A DNA stretch of 64,000 bases from JACDBE01 sp963714055 (GCA_963714055.1 OY970227.1:2666001-2730000); one strand, 5' to 3'. Shown: positions 23,363-33,384, numbered from the stretch's first letter. A program made the numbers and translations. The notes: generated by a model from the letters alone, not told the origin.

Positions 23363-26250
23363 ATGATCCACCAGGAGCCAGTGCCGCTCCGCCCCCGCAC
23401 CAGTCGTCGCCGCCGCGTGATCCTGCTCGTGGTCGTCGGCCTGATCGTGTTGCTGCTGGGGCTGCGGTCGATCGCCACGTTCTGGACGGACTACCTGTGG
23501 TTCGACTCGCTCGAGCTCACCGGGGTCTGGCGCACGCTGACACTCACCAAGGTGTGGCTGGTGTTGGCGGCGACGCTGGTGGCCGCCGCCCTCATCTGGG
23601 TCAACCTGTGGTTGGCCGATCGGCTGTCCCCCGCGATCTGCTGTCCATCGGTGGGCCCGACGACGAACTGCTCGAACGGTGGCACGAGTGGGTGGGGCCC
23701 CGGGAGCAGGTGGTGCGGATCGTGGTGGCGCTCGGCCTCGGGCTGATGTTGGGCCTGGGCGCATCGCTGTGGTGGCAGGACTTCCTCATGTTCCGCCACG
23801 GCGGCGACTTCGGGATCGTCGACCCGCTGTACCACAACGACATCGGGCTGTACGTGTTCGACCGGCCGTTCTACCGATCGCTGTTCGGGTGGCTGTTCCA
23901 GCTCTTCGTGGTGACGCTGCTGGTGGTGGCGGTCGTCCACTACCTCAACGGCGGGATCTCGATGCAAGGCCAGCAGCGACGCGTCTCCCCGGGAGTGAAG
24001 GTCCACCTCTCGGTGCTCCTCGCCCTGCTGGCGCTGCTCAAGGCGGTCGGCTACTGGCTGGACACCTGGGACCTGCTCTACTCGCAGCGAGGGGCGGAGG
24101 TGGGCGCCACCTACACCGATGTCAACGCCCAGCTGCCTGCGTTACGGCTGCTGATCCTGATCTCGATCGTGGCCGCCATCATCCTGCTGGTCAACATCTG
24201 GTTCCGGGGCTGGACGCTGCCGCTGGTGGCGGTCGGGTTGTGGCTGTTCACCTCGATCGTGATCGGCGGCCTCTACCCGACCATCGTCCAACGGTTCCAG
24301 GTGGTCCCCGACGAGGTGAACAAGGAGGAGACCTACGTCGGCTACAACATCGAGGCGACTCGTCAGGGGTTCGGGCTCTCCGCCGTCGAGGTGCGCAGCT
24401 TCGCCGCCTCCGCCGACCTCACTGCCCAGGACCTCGACGTCAACGAGCCCACCATCTCGAACATCCGGCTGTGGGACCCGACGGTGCTCGCCACCACCTA
24501 CCGGGAGCTGCAGGACATCCGGACGTTCTACGGGATCAACGACGTCGACGTCGACCGGTATACGCTCGACGGTCGCCTGACCCAGGTGATGGTGTCGGCT
24601 CGCGAGCTGGCGGAGGACAGCATCCCGGGGAGCGGGTGGGTCAACGAGACGCTGGTCTACACCCACGGGTTCGGGGCGGTGCTCTCACCCGCCAACGACG
24701 TCAACTCCGTCGGCCAACCCGAGTTCCTGCTCCGCGACATCCCGCCGATCACGTCGGCGGAGGAGCTGGTCATCGACCAGCCCAGGATCTACTTCTCCGA
24801 CACCGCCGACGCCGGCTACCTCATCGTCGACACCAACCAGGACGAGGTCGACTACCCGGTGGGGGAGTCGGAGGTCGAGCGCAACCGCTACGACGGGTCC
24901 GGCGGGGTCGACCTCGGCGGCAGCTTCCGGCGGGCGGCATGGGCGCTGCGCTTCGGCGACATCGACGTGCTGATCTCCGGCCAGCTGCGCGCCGACTCCA
25001 AGGTTCTCCTGGCGCGCAACATCAGCGACCGGGTGGCCAAGGTGGCGCCGTTCCTGCACGCCGACGCAGACCCGTACCTGGTGATCTCCGGGGGTCGCCT
25101 GGTGTGGGTCATGGACCTGTACACCGTGTCCGACGACTACCCGTACTCGTCGTTCGCCGATACCTCGCGGCTCAACCAGAGCGCCGGGCTGCCCGGGAAC
25201 TTCAACTACATCCGCAACTCGGTGAAGGCCACCGTCGACGCCTTCTCCGGCGAGATGACCCTGTACGTCATCGACGAGGCGGACCCGTTGATCCAGGCCC
25301 AGCGGAGCATCTTCCCCGATCTCTTCACCGCCGATCCGCTCCCCGAGGAACTTCGCGAGCACCTGCGTTACCCCGAGGACCTGTTCCGGGTCCAGTCGGA
25401 CATGTACCTGCTGTACCACATGACCGATGCCCGCGACTTCTTCTCCGGGGTCGACCCATGGGAGATCGCCAGCGACCCGTCGAACACGGCGCGGGAGGAG
25501 CTGCGTGGCGAGGGCGGGTTCGTCGACCCGACCTCGGGCGAGGCGGTGAGGCCGATGCTGCCTTACTACATGCTGATGCGGTTGCCCGACGAGGAGGAGA
25601 TGTCGTTCCTCATCATGCAGCCGTTCACGCCGTTGTCCCGTCCCAACATGGTGTCGTTCATGGTGGCCAAGTCGGGGCCGGCCGACTACGGGCAGATCAT
25701 CGACTTCCGGCTGCCGGCCCAATCGGCACAACAGGGGCCGGGCCAGGTCGGCCAGTTCATCAACCAGGACCCCGAGATCTCGGCGCAGTTCACCCTGCTC
25801 AGCCAGGGTGGCTCGGACGTCATCGAGGGGAACATGCTGGTGGTGCCTATCGAGGAGTCGTTGCTGTACGTCCAGCCGATCTACATCAGGGCGAGCAGCG
25901 GCGGTGGCGCTGGGATCCCCGAGTTCAAGCGGGTGGTGGTTTCCTTCAACGGGCAGATCGAGATGGAAGAGACGCTCACCGAGACACTGGAGATCATCTT
26001 CGGCACCTCGGCGGAGCCGACCGAGCCCACCGACCCGACGGAACCGACCGAGCCCACCGAGCCGACCGAGCCCGGTGGGGAGCTGCCGGCCGAGGTCGTC
26101 GCCCTGCTCGACGCCGCCGACGAAGCGTTCCGCGAGGCGGATGCCTTCCTCACCGCCGGCGACCTGGCGGGGTACGCCGTCGCCGTCGAGGAGGCCCAGG
26201 CCCTGGTGGCGGAGGCCCTCGCCCTCATCGAAGACGGCGAGACCCAGTAG
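23363..26250 (+). CDS. UPF0182 family membrane protein (one frameshift)
   Basis: A large integral membrane protein of the UPF0182 family, about 962 residues when joined. Residues 1-90 (ATG 23363) lie in one frame and end in NLWLADRLSP. The rest continues one base out of register with RDLLSIGGPDDELLERW. Restoring one C in the five-C run at 23628-23632 joins them exactly. There are seven or so N-terminal helices (LWWQDFLMFRHGGDFGIVDP), then a long extracytoplasmic domain. The last 80 residues contain a Glu-Pro-Thr repeat and an Ala/Glu-rich helix. UPF0182 proteins are widespread in actinobacteria and their function is not established. TACAAT lies 8 nt upstream of the ATG. Confidence 0.85.
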
Positions 26251-26257
26251 GCGGGCG

Positions 26258-26947
26258 TCAACTCACCACCTGGTGGAGCAGATCTGCCAGCTCGGCCGGC
26301 CGGGTGAGGAAGGGCGAGTGGCCGCCGTCGATCTCCACCGCCGTCGTGCCCAGCTTTTCCCTGGCGACCCGTCGTGCCCAGTCGGCGTCGACCGTGCGGT
26401 CGTGGCGGGCGAGGATGTACGAGCAGGGGACGTCGGGCCAGATGTCCAGCGGGGTGGTCTCGTCGAGGATCCCGTAAGCCTGCGGTCGGAGACGGGCGTA
26501 GGCCCAGGCGGCCAGGTCGGGGTCGACGTCATCGAAGAAGAGCTGGGTGGCGGTGCCGAAGCCGAGCATCCACAGGCCCTCGCCGAGATCGGTGAACTCC
26601 GGGTCCTCGACGGTCACCGCCGCTTCGACCCGCTCCCGGCCCCTGACCTCATTGAAGCTCGAGCCGGGCTCGGGCACGAACGCGCAGAGGAAGACCAGCC
26701 GGCTCACCGGAGCCCTCGCCGGCACCAGTGGGATGGCCAGGCCCATCATCGAGTGGCCGACCACCACCGACTCCTGTTCGCCGATGGCCTCGGCGACGGC
26801 GGTGGCGTAGGCGTCGGCACGGGAATCGGGATCGTCGACGGGCAGGTCGGGGGCGGCGGTGACGTGTCCCCGCCGTTCCAGCTCGGGCACCAGGCGGTCC
26901 CAGCACCAGCCGCCGTGGTAGGCGCCGTGGACGAGGACGAAGCGCAT
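26258..26947 (-). CDS. Alpha/beta hydrolase (esterase/hydroxynitrile-lyase type)
   Basis: A 229-residue single-domain alpha/beta hydrolase. It has the oxyanion motif VLVHGAYHGGWCWDRLVPEL at the N-terminus, the nucleophile elbow GHSMMG (Ser about 66), a catalytic Asp candidate in ILARHDRTVD (about 182) and His in DGGHSPFL (about 206). The HGAxHGxWCW start is typical of the plant esterase/hydroxynitrile-lyase branch, which cleaves small esters or cyanohydrins. The true substrate is unknown. CTGGAGG lies 4 nt before the ATG. It converges with UPF0182. Confidence 0.85.
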   Translation of the reverse strand: MRFVLVHGAYHGGWCWDRLVPELERRGHVTAAPDLPVDDPDSRADAYATAVAEAIGEQESVVVGHSMMGLAIPLVPARAPVSRLVFLCAFVPEPGSSFNEVRGRERVEAAVTVEDPEFTDLGEGLWMLGFGTATQLFFDDVDPDLAAWAYARLRPQAYGILDETTPLDIWPDVPCSYILARHDRTVDADWARRVAREKLGTTAVEIDGGHSPFLTRPAELADLLHQVVS

Positions 26948-27055
26948 GGGACCTCCAGTCGAAGGACGGCGAGACTACCCCGGCATCGGCGAGGGGTTGT
27001 GACGAGCCCGGTGCGTAGTCTGCCCGGCACCCGACACGGGGAGGATGCCGCCGCC

Positions 27056-28762
27056 GTGACCGAGCCGGTCGAGATCTCCCGTAGCCTTCCCATGGCTGCC
27101 GCCCGGGCCTGGGGCTTCATCGCCAGCCCGGCCGTCCAGGCCCGCTTCCTGGGAGAAGGGAGTTCGCTTCCGCCGCGGGAGGAGGCGTCGGTGCGGCTCG
27201 CCAGGTCTTCGGAGGGATGGCGAGACGGTGTTGTCGTCTCTGTGACCGGGCGGTCGCAGATCGTCGTCCGCCTGTCCGCCCCGGGCGGTTGGCAGGCGGG
27301 CCACGGAACCTCGACAGTGGTCACCGTCACCGTCGCCGCGGGCACAAACGACGGGCCGGCCGTGGTCACGGTGACGGAGACCGGCTTCGACGGTCTTGGC
27401 GGCGCCTGCGACGCAGTCGTGGCGGCCGCCGACGCCGCCGCGTACTGGACAGCGGCGCTCGACCGGCTGGCCGAGCTCGCCTCGGCCGCTCGGCGACGCC
27501 GGAAGAAGGTGGCCCAGGCGGTTGTGGTGATCCACGGCATCGGTGAGCAGATCCCCGGTGCGACCGTCCGGGCCTTCGTCCAAGCCGTGGCCGCACCCGG
27601 GGAGAGGAACCTGGTGGGGAGCCGGCCGGACACGGTGTCGCCCGGTTTCGAGCTGCGCAGCTGGCATCTCGACCCGACGGGGACGCGACCGGCCACCGAC
27701 TTCTTCGAGGGGTACTGGGCCAACGAGGTGCGCGACACGTCGATGAGCCAGGTGCTGTCCTGGGTGAGGATGCTGCTGTTCCGTCGTCCGTCGACGGTGC
27801 CCGCCGGGCTGCGGACACTCTGGTGGGGCTCCTGGGTGACAGCCGTGCTCTCCATCGTCGCCATCACCCTGATCGCGCGCACCGACCTGGACTTGACCGA
27901 GCCGACGGGCTTGGTGGTGCTGGCGGTGCCCCTACTGCTCGGGCTGGTCAACGGCTTCCTGATACAGAGCGTCGGCGACGCCGCTCGCTACCTGTGGCCC
28001 CATCCCGCCAACGTGATGGTGAGGGATCGGGTACGGGGCAAAGGCGTCGCCCTGCTCGAGGCATTGCACCGCTCGGGCCGCTACGACCGGATCGTGGTCG
28101 TCGGGCACAGCCTCGGCAGCGTCATCGCCTACGACATCGTCAGCCACTTCTGGATCCGGGTGCATCGCCATCACGCCTCACCGGCCGAGGCGACCAACCA
28201 GGCGGCTGTGGCGCTCGCCAAGCTGCTCGCGGAGGGTGGAGCGCCGTCCGCCGTCGAGGGCCGTCCGCTGCAGTGGGAGGCATGGAAGGAGATCCGACGC
28301 AACACCGTGCCCTGGCTGATCAGCGACCTGGTGACCCTCGGGAGCCCGTTGGCGCACGCCGGCATGCTGCTGGCGCATTCACCGCCCGAGCTGGCTGCGG
28401 CTATCCAGCGGACCGAATTGCCGAGCTGCCCTCCGTCCCCGGCCGACGACATCTGGTACGACGGCAGCTACAAAGACCGTTTCGGCGCCCGCCACAACTT
28501 CCGGTTCTACACCAACCAGTCTCCCTTCGCGGTGACCCGGTGGAGCAACCTGTTCTTCCCGGTGAGAGCCGCCGTCTTCGGCGATGTGGTGGGTGGCCCG
28601 CTGGTCGACGTGTTCGGTCGGTGGATCGCAGACGAGCCGCTTCGCTGGAACGCCGGCAGGCTGAGGGGGCGAACGCCGCTCGCCCACACCAGCTACTGGC
28701 GGATACCCGGTTCGACCGACTCGGCGGCGTCGCAGCACCTGGCAACGCTCCAAGCAGATTAG
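27056..28762 (+). CDS. SRPBCC-like domain fused to a membrane-associated alpha/beta hydrolase
   Basis: A 568-residue protein. Residues 1-145 look like an SRPBCC/START-type lipid-binding fold (VEISRSLPMAAARAWGFIAS; closing Trp/Leu-rich helix YWTAALDRLAELA). Residues 155-520 are a lipase-like alpha/beta hydrolase with VVVIHGIGEQIPG (oxyanion, about 160), a pair of hydrophobic helices (about 258-310) and the nucleophile elbow VVVGHSLGSVIAYD (Ser about 352). The GTG at 27056 follows GGGGAGG; the open frame continues far upstream but is a shadow of UPF0182. Membrane attachment plus a lipid-binding domain suggests a lipid or ester substrate. This is inference from fold only. Confidence 0.72.
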   Translation: MTEPVEISRSLPMAAARAWGFIASPAVQARFLGEGSSLPPREEASVRLARSSEGWRDGVVVSVTGRSQIVVRLSAPGGWQAGHGTSTVVTVTVAAGTNDGPAVVTVTETGFDGLGGACDAVVAAADAAAYWTAALDRLAELASAARRRRKKVAQAVVVIHGIGEQIPGATVRAFVQAVAAPGERNLVGSRPDTVSPGFELRSWHLDPTGTRPATDFFEGYWANEVRDTSMSQVLSWVRMLLFRRPSTVPAGLRTLWWGSWVTAVLSIVAITLIARTDLDLTEPTGLVVLAVPLLLGLVNGFLIQSVGDAARYLWPHPANVMVRDRVRGKGVALLEALHRSGRYDRIVVVGHSLGSVIAYDIVSHFWIRVHRHHASPAEATNQAAVALAKLLAEGGAPSAVEGRPLQWEAWKEIRRNTVPWLISDLVTLGSPLAHAGMLLAHSPPELAAAIQRTELPSCPPSPADDIWYDGSYKDRFGARHNFRFYTNQSPFAVTRWSNLFFPVRAAVFGDVVGGPLVDVFGRWIADEPLRWNAGRLRGRTPLAHTSYWRIPGSTDSAASQHLATLQAD

Positions 28763-28806
28763 GCGGTCAGCCGACACTCGGCACGGTGGTACAATCGGCG
28801 TCACAC

Positions 28807-28883
<77 letters not shown>

Positions 28884-28884
28884 A

Positions 28885-28914
28885 CGAAAGCCCTTGCTGA
28901 CGCAAGGGCTTTCG
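28885..28914 (+). terminator. Terminator of tRNA-fMet
   Basis: A perfect 13-bp stem CGAAAGCCCTTGC / GCAAGGGCTTTCG with a TGAC loop starts 2 nt after the CCA end. Confidence 0.88.
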
Positions 28915-28945
28915 GCTTCCTGGGTTCCACGGCCGAAGTCTATGG

Positions 28946-29416
28946 CTATGAGCGCCGCCAGTGGCTTATGACTCCGTTGTGGGCCCATCGTCCTGTAGCC
29001 GGCTCCCACGTGAGGGCGAGATGGCCTTCCTTCTCCAGCTCACGGAGTCGTGATGCTACGTAGGCAGACATCGAGTAGTGCCCCGACGGATAGTCCGCAT
29101 CGCGCCACTTGTGACCGTACCGCTCGAGGAGCTGTTGAGCTTCCTCCGGATAGCGTTCGAAGAGGCGATCCTCGACATCGCCGTAGGGGTGGATGTGCCC
29201 ATCCGCGGGCACGCACTCGAGTAGCTTGTCCCAGATGCCGAGTTCCGCTCCGAGCCCATCACCCCTGAGGCTTCGACCGCCAGGCGGTGTTGGCTCCCAG
29301 ACGTAGCCGTCACTTCCATGCTCGGGATCGGCGCACACCGCGAACACCCTGCCATCGTCGGTGCGGTCTTCCTTGGTGTGGTCGTCAGATGCGCACAGTG
29401 GACAGAACGCGGGCAC
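28946..29416 (-). CDS. Hypothetical protein with N-terminal zinc-ribbon-like cysteines
   Basis: A 156-residue soluble protein. CPLCASDDH near the N-terminus and a later C-x4-H (CADPEH) could bind zinc. The middle contains an HIHPYGDVEDRLFERYPEEAQQLLE segment, and the C-terminal 50 residues form a winged-helix-like pattern (SMSAYVASRLRELEKEGHLAL). That could make it a small DNA- or RNA-binding protein, but no family was recognised. The gene lies just behind the tRNA-fMet terminator, with start GTG at 29416 after AGAGG. Confidence 0.6.
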   Translation of the reverse strand: MPAFCPLCASDDHTKEDRTDDGRVFAVCADPEHGSDGYVWEPTPPGGRSLRGDGLGAELGIWDKLLECVPADGHIHPYGDVEDRLFERYPEEAQQLLERYGHKWRDADYPSGHYSMSAYVASRLRELEKEGHLALTWEPATGRWAHNGVISHWRRS

Positions 29417-29468
29417 ATCCGCCTCTTCGTCGTGGGTGGTGCACTGTAGGACTTCGGATGGCCCGCCC

Positions 29469-29874
29469 CTATGTCTGGCCAGTGAGCCGCTGGCTGAGGG
29501 TCGGGATGATGATGGCTGCGGCGAGGAGGTGGGTCCCCACGAGAACGGCTTTGGTGGCGGTGTCGTCGGGAGCTGCGATCGCCGGGATGAGCGACAGGCC
29601 TACGGCGACCGTGGTGACGACGACGAACCGTCGGCGCTCGCCAAGGAACCGGGCCAACACGACGCCCACGGCGGCACCGACGAGGGTCCACCACGCGAAC
29701 GCCGGAATCGGAATGGCTGTGGCGTCGACTTCGAGACTGACTCCGGCAGCGCGTCGCGGCGGCTGCCACGACGGTGGTGCAGACGGCAGCGATTGCGCCT
29801 GCGAGCGCTCCGCTTCGAACAAGACGGCGAGTGCTCGGTTGGGTGGACTGCACGCCCGAGGTCAGCGTTCCCAT
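29469..29874 (-). CDS. DUF6069-like membrane protein (one frameshift)
   Basis: The N-terminus (ATG 29874) reads as a basic start and first helix (RLVRSGALAGAIAAVCTTVV) in one frame. The rest (RAAGVSLEVDATAIPIPAFA, then two further helices with ERRRFVVVTTVAVGLSLIP and LLAAAIIIPTL) continues in another, with the switch near 29770. Joined, this is a protein of about 135 residues with four helices that matches my memory of DUF6069. It follows the SRPBCC stop by 2 bp, so it is the third gene of the ArsR operon. Function unknown. Confidence 0.65.
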
Positions 29875-29876
29875 CG

Positions 29877-30332
29877 CTACGCCGCCTCGTTGAAATACGT
29901 GGCGAGGTTGTCGAGCATTGGGATCACGTCGGCGATCATCTCGGCGAAGAACTCGTTCTCCCAATCCGCTCCGCTTCCGTAGGCACTCGTGACGACGCGG
30001 ATCACGCACTTGCCGCCGGACGCTGACTCGATGAGGAACTCGGTAGCGATCGGGGTGACCGACGACAGGTCGTGGTCGGTGGTCGGCCACGGTTCTGCGT
30101 AAGCGAAGCGCCTCGTGGGTGTGTAATCGGTGACGATGCCGTGCGACCAGAATGCGCCGACGTCGAACGACACGGCGCCGCCGATCTGCGGGTCCAGTCG
30201 GGTCGGCACCATCCAGGCCGAGATTCCATCGGCAGTGGCGATCGCGTCCCACACCTGTTCCGGGGTAGCGGCCACCTCATAGGTGCGCTCCATCCGGTGT
30301 TCGACACGGTCGGGTTGGTCGGGACTGGTCAC
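29877..30332 (-). CDS. SRPBCC (AHSA1-type) domain protein
   Basis: A 151-residue single-domain SRPBCC protein. Landmarks are ERTYEVAATPEQVWDAIATADGISAWMVPTRLDPQIGG (residues 15-52), a central FWSHGIVTDYTPTRRFAY strand pair and the closing C-terminal helix. Its ATG overlaps the stop of the ArsR gene (ATGA), so the two are translationally coupled. ArsR-AHSA1 pairs are common in actinobacteria. The ligand is unknown. Confidence 0.8.
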   Translation of the reverse strand: MTSPDQPDRVEHRMERTYEVAATPEQVWDAIATADGISAWMVPTRLDPQIGGAVSFDVGAFWSHGIVTDYTPTRRFAYAEPWPTTDHDLSSVTPIATEFLIESASGGKCVIRVVTSAYGSGADWENEFFAEMIADVIPMLDNLATYFNEAA

Positions 30333-30904
30333 GAGGGCTCCTTGGGTCGGGGATATGACGAAACGGTCAGACGGTGCGGTCGCCCGTCGTCGTGGTGGTA
30401 TCGGGCGACCAGCGCGGCGACCGCTGATTGCAGGTCGGTAGCGAACGCGGCACGATCTTCAGGCGATCTGAACCCGATCACCGTGTCGACGGTCAGGGTC
30501 GGCAGACGCGTTCCAGTCGCCGCGCTGCTGGCGATCGCCCCTACCTCGGACACGGTCCGAGCGTTCACCGTGATCAGATACGCAGCCGAGAGACGATCGG
30601 CGACCTCGTTCGGATCGATGGCAGTGCTCTGCAACACGTCGGGAGCAACGACGAGGTGGCGCGCGGAACGACGCACGAATCGTTCGGTGATGCCGCCCCA
30701 CGCGCGTTCCTTGGCCAACTCGACCAGCCCATGGGCCTCCAACGCCTTCAAGTGGTAGTTCACCTTCTGACGGGTCGACCCGACCGCCGCCGCAACCGTG
30801 GCAGCCGACCCCGGTTCGGTCAGCGCGTCGAGGATCGAGGCCCGGATCGGATCGAGCGCCACTTCCACGGCGGCAGCGTCAGCGAGCACTCGAACATCGT
30901 CCAC
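30329..30904 (-). CDS. ArsR-type transcriptional regulator
   Basis: A 191-residue regulator. The winged helix-turn-helix spans about residues 15-85 (LDPIRASILDALTEPGSAATVAAAVGSTRQKVNYHLKALEAHGLVEL), and a C-terminal effector-like region follows. It has no obvious metal-binding cysteines, so it probably senses something other than a thiophilic metal. The start is ambiguous: TTG at 30913 or GTG at 30904. I chose GTG because a -10 (TATCTT) ends 7 nt before it, as in the eno leaderless case. Its promoter contains a palindrome it likely binds. First gene of an operon with SRPBCC and DUF6069. Confidence 0.82.
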   Translation of the reverse strand: MDDVRVLADAAAVEVALDPIRASILDALTEPGSAATVAAAVGSTRQKVNYHLKALEAHGLVELAKERAWGGITERFVRRSARHLVVAPDVLQSTAIDPNEVADRLSAAYLITVNARTVSEVGAIASSAATGTRLPTLTVDTVIGFRSPEDRAAFATDLQSAVAALVARYHHDDGRPHRLTVSSYPRPKEPS

Positions 30905-30911
30905 GGACTCC

Positions 30912-30942
30912 AAGATAGGTCTTGACAGTAAATATTGTCAAG
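30912..30942 (-). promoter_or_regulatory. ArsR promoter with overlapping dyad operator
   Basis: On the minus strand TTGACA (-35, 30941-30936) and TATCTT (-10, 30917-30912) are 18 bp apart. The palindrome CTTGACA-N8-TGTCAAG (30921-30942) covers the -35 and spacer, so binding would block RNA polymerase. Confidence 0.75.
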
Positions 30943-31027
30943 AACTTTCAGTCGCGCACAGCACCTGAGCAGGCGGTGCCCGCGTGCCTACGTGCTCCTG
31001 CAACGACCAGCTCGTGACGGCGTCCAA

Positions 31028-32500
31028 CTAGCGCGAGCGGCCGGCAGGCTCACGCTCACGCTGTGGTGGCGAGGCGGGCTCGGGCGCCTTCCGGCTCCAC
31101 GCCTGCACACCCCGAACGGCGAGGGCAAAGCAGCCGGCGCCGACGGCGACACCGATTACGAAGTCGGAGGTCACCGCGAAGACCACACCGCCCAACGCCA
31201 ACGAGACCAGGGCCAGGATGATCTGCACTCGCCGCGTCGTCACAGAGCTCGCTGCCGCCGTCGCTCCCGCCGCCGGGGGCTCGAGTCGTGCTGGACCGGT
31301 CGCACCGTCGGCGTGGATCGGGGTGGGTGTGCCGCGCCACGCGTCGCCGAGACTGAGGGTCGACCCGGTGTGGAGGATGGCCCGGTTGTAGATGCGCCCA
31401 CCGAGCGCGACGAGGCCGGCGATGGCAACGAGCGTGAGAGCGACGGCGACGAGGGGATCCCACCAGGTGGCCGCGCCCATGGCGATGCGGGTGGGCATGG
31501 CGAGCGGCGCGGTGAGCGGGAACCACGAGACCAGCTGCGCCCAGGTCGTGTCGGCGCTACCGATGGTGGCGAACGAGACCATGAACCCGAGCACGAGCAC
31601 GATGGTGACCGGGCCGGTGACGCTCGATGCGTCCTCGGTGCGCGAGGCGAGCGAGCCGAGGGTCCCGAAGACGGTGGCATAGAGGGCATAGCCCAACAGG
31701 AACCAGACCACCGCCCAGGCGATGACGCTGTCACGGACCGCCGGGATGTCGACGGAGTCGACCATGCCGCCGACGGCGACTGCGACGATCGCGGTGGCCG
31801 CGATCTGAGCAAGGCCGAGCAGCCCGATGCCGGCGATCTTGCCGGCGAGGAGGTTGCGAGCCGGCATGCGGGCGAGGAGCACTTCGACGGTGCGGCTCGA
31901 CTTCTCTTCCACGACGCCACTGAGGACCATGGCCCCGTAGGTGCTGATGGCGCCGAACAGGACGAGGGTCATGATGAAGGCGGCGGTCTCGTCGTCGGGA
32001 CTGCGCCCGGCGACCTGCCCGAGCTCGACGCTGGTGACCGGCACCGGTGCGACCATGGCCAGCAGTTCGTCGGGGTCGATCCCCGCAGCGGCGGCCCGGT
32101 CGCGGATGGCGACGATCTGGATGGCGCCGGTGGCGATGGCCTTCAACTGCTCATCGGCATGGAGCTGCCATGCGAGACGACGGGCGTCAACGACGAGAAC
32201 GTCGATCTCACCGTCGCGCACCGCGTTCTCGCCGGCGGCGACGGTGTCGTACCGGTGGATGCGGATGGTGGTGTCGACCGCGTCGCCCTGTGCTTCGAGG
32301 GCGTCGGGTAGCTCGGCGGGGATCGTGCCGGCGAGGCCGATGTCCTTGGCGCCCGGGCCGGTGTCGAGCAGTGCGGGGAGTGCCATCGCTGCGGCCACTG
32401 CGATGAGCATCAGTACGAGCGACAGGAAGAAGCCGCGGGAGCGGCCCCGCTCGCGGATCTCGCGCTCGGCGACCAGCCAACCCTGGCGGACACCGTTCAT
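31028..32500 (-). CDS. ABC-2 type transporter permease
   Basis: A 490-residue membrane protein. One helix near residue 28-46 (FFLSLVLMLIAVAAAMALP) precedes an extracytoplasmic domain of about 130 residues. Six or so helices follow (about 175-375), including the ABC-2 hallmark YGAMVLSGVVEEKSSRTVEVLL. After a Pro/Ala-rich cytoplasmic stretch come two more helices at the C-terminus. It resembles NatB/CcmB-type exporters of drugs, sodium or lipids. The ATG overlaps the stop of the ATPase gene by 4 bp (ATGA). The C-terminal extra helices are not usual. Confidence 0.82.
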   Translation of the reverse strand: MNGVRQGWLVAEREIRERGRSRGFFLSLVLMLIAVAAAMALPALLDTGPGAKDIGLAGTIPAELPDALEAQGDAVDTTIRIHRYDTVAAGENAVRDGEIDVLVVDARRLAWQLHADEQLKAIATGAIQIVAIRDRAAAAGIDPDELLAMVAPVPVTSVELGQVAGRSPDDETAAFIMTLVLFGAISTYGAMVLSGVVEEKSSRTVEVLLARMPARNLLAGKIAGIGLLGLAQIAATAIVAVAVGGMVDSVDIPAVRDSVIAWAVVWFLLGYALYATVFGTLGSLASRTEDASSVTGPVTIVLVLGFMVSFATIGSADTTWAQLVSWFPLTAPLAMPTRIAMGAATWWDPLVAVALTLVAIAGLVALGGRIYNRAILHTGSTLSLGDAWRGTPTPIHADGATGPARLEPPAAGATAAASSVTTRRVQIILALVSLALGGVVFAVTSDFVIGVAVGAGCFALAVRGVQAWSRKAPEPASPPQREREPAGRSR

Positions 32501-33384
32501 GCTGCTACCGCCTGCCGGAACACCTCCGACAGCGTCGGAGGCTCGTAGGAGAACGAGACCAGCTCGGTGCTCCGGCGGAGTGTGGCGACGATCGCCTCCA
32601 GATCGATACCCGGCTCGACGAGTAGGCGCGCCTCGCCGTCGACCGCCTCGACGAGGTCGATCGCACCGAGTTCCGACCAGTCGGGGCTGGTGCCGCGGTA
32701 GCGGACGGTCACGAATCGCTGCGGGACCTCGGCCCGGAGTTCGGTGAGGTCCCCGGATCGGACGATACGTCCCGCGTCGATGATCACGACGTCCTCGCAG
32801 ATGTCCTCGACCAGGTCGAGCTGGTGGCTGGAGAACAACACCGTCGCCCCGGCTCCGGCGACCTCGGCGAGCAGCTCGGACATGGCGGCGATGGCGAGCG
32901 GGTCGAGTCCTGAGAACGGCTCGTCGAGGACGAGCAGCTCTGGCTCGTTGACCAGTGCGGCGATCAACTGGACGCGCTGCTGGTTGCCGTGCGACAAGGC
33001 GTCAAGGCGCTCCGTCGCTCGCGACTCCAGGCCGAGCCGGTCGAGCCATAGATCGACGCTGCGGCCCACGTCTGAGGCACTTCGCCCGCAGAGCCGACCT
33101 AGGTAGACGAGCTGGTCGCGGACACGCATGCGCGGGTAGAGGCCGCGCTCCTCGGGCATGTACCCGAACCGTGCCCGCTGCTGTGGGCCGATCGCCGCCC
33201 CCTGCCAGCGGACCGCTCCGTCGTCCAGGGCGACGAGGCCAAAGACCGCCCGCATCGCCGTCGTCTTCCCCGCGCCATTCGGCCCGAGGAATCCGGTGAG
33301 CCGCCCCGGCCTCGCCGCGAACGAGCAGGAGTCGAGCGCGACCAGGGCGCCGAAACGCTTGCTGGCGGCGTCGAACTCGAGCAC
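32497..33384 (-). CDS. ABC transporter ATP-binding protein
   Basis: A 295-residue ATPase. Walker A GPNGAGKTT (about 34-42), the signature SHGNQQRVQLI (about 132, a variant of LSGGQ), Walker B ELLVLDEPFSGLDP (about 152-165) and the switch His in SSHQLDLVED are all present. The C-terminal 70 residues form the usual DUF4162-like extension of NatA-type ATPases. GGAGG lies 6 nt before the GTG. With the overlapping permease gene it forms a two-gene exporter. The substrate is unknown. Confidence 0.9.
   Translation of the reverse strand: MLEFDAASKRFGALVALDSCSFAARPGRLTGFLGPNGAGKTTAMRAVFGLVALDDGAVRWQGAAIGPQQRARFGYMPEERGLYPRMRVRDQLVYLGRLCGRSASDVGRSVDLWLDRLGLESRATERLDALSHGNQQRVQLIAALVNEPELLVLDEPFSGLDPLAIAAMSELLAEVAGAGATVLFSSHQLDLVEDICEDVVIIDAGRIVRSGDLTELRAEVPQRFVTVRYRGTSPDWSELGAIDLVEAVDGEARLLVEPGIDLEAIVATLRRSTELVSFSYEPPTLSEVFRQAVAA

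Noticed and set aside
23679..26477. 932-residue ORF overlapping UPF0182
   Set aside because: Composition is Arg/Gly/Pro-rich with no helices; UPF0182 in the other frame has clear membrane helices and conserved motifs.
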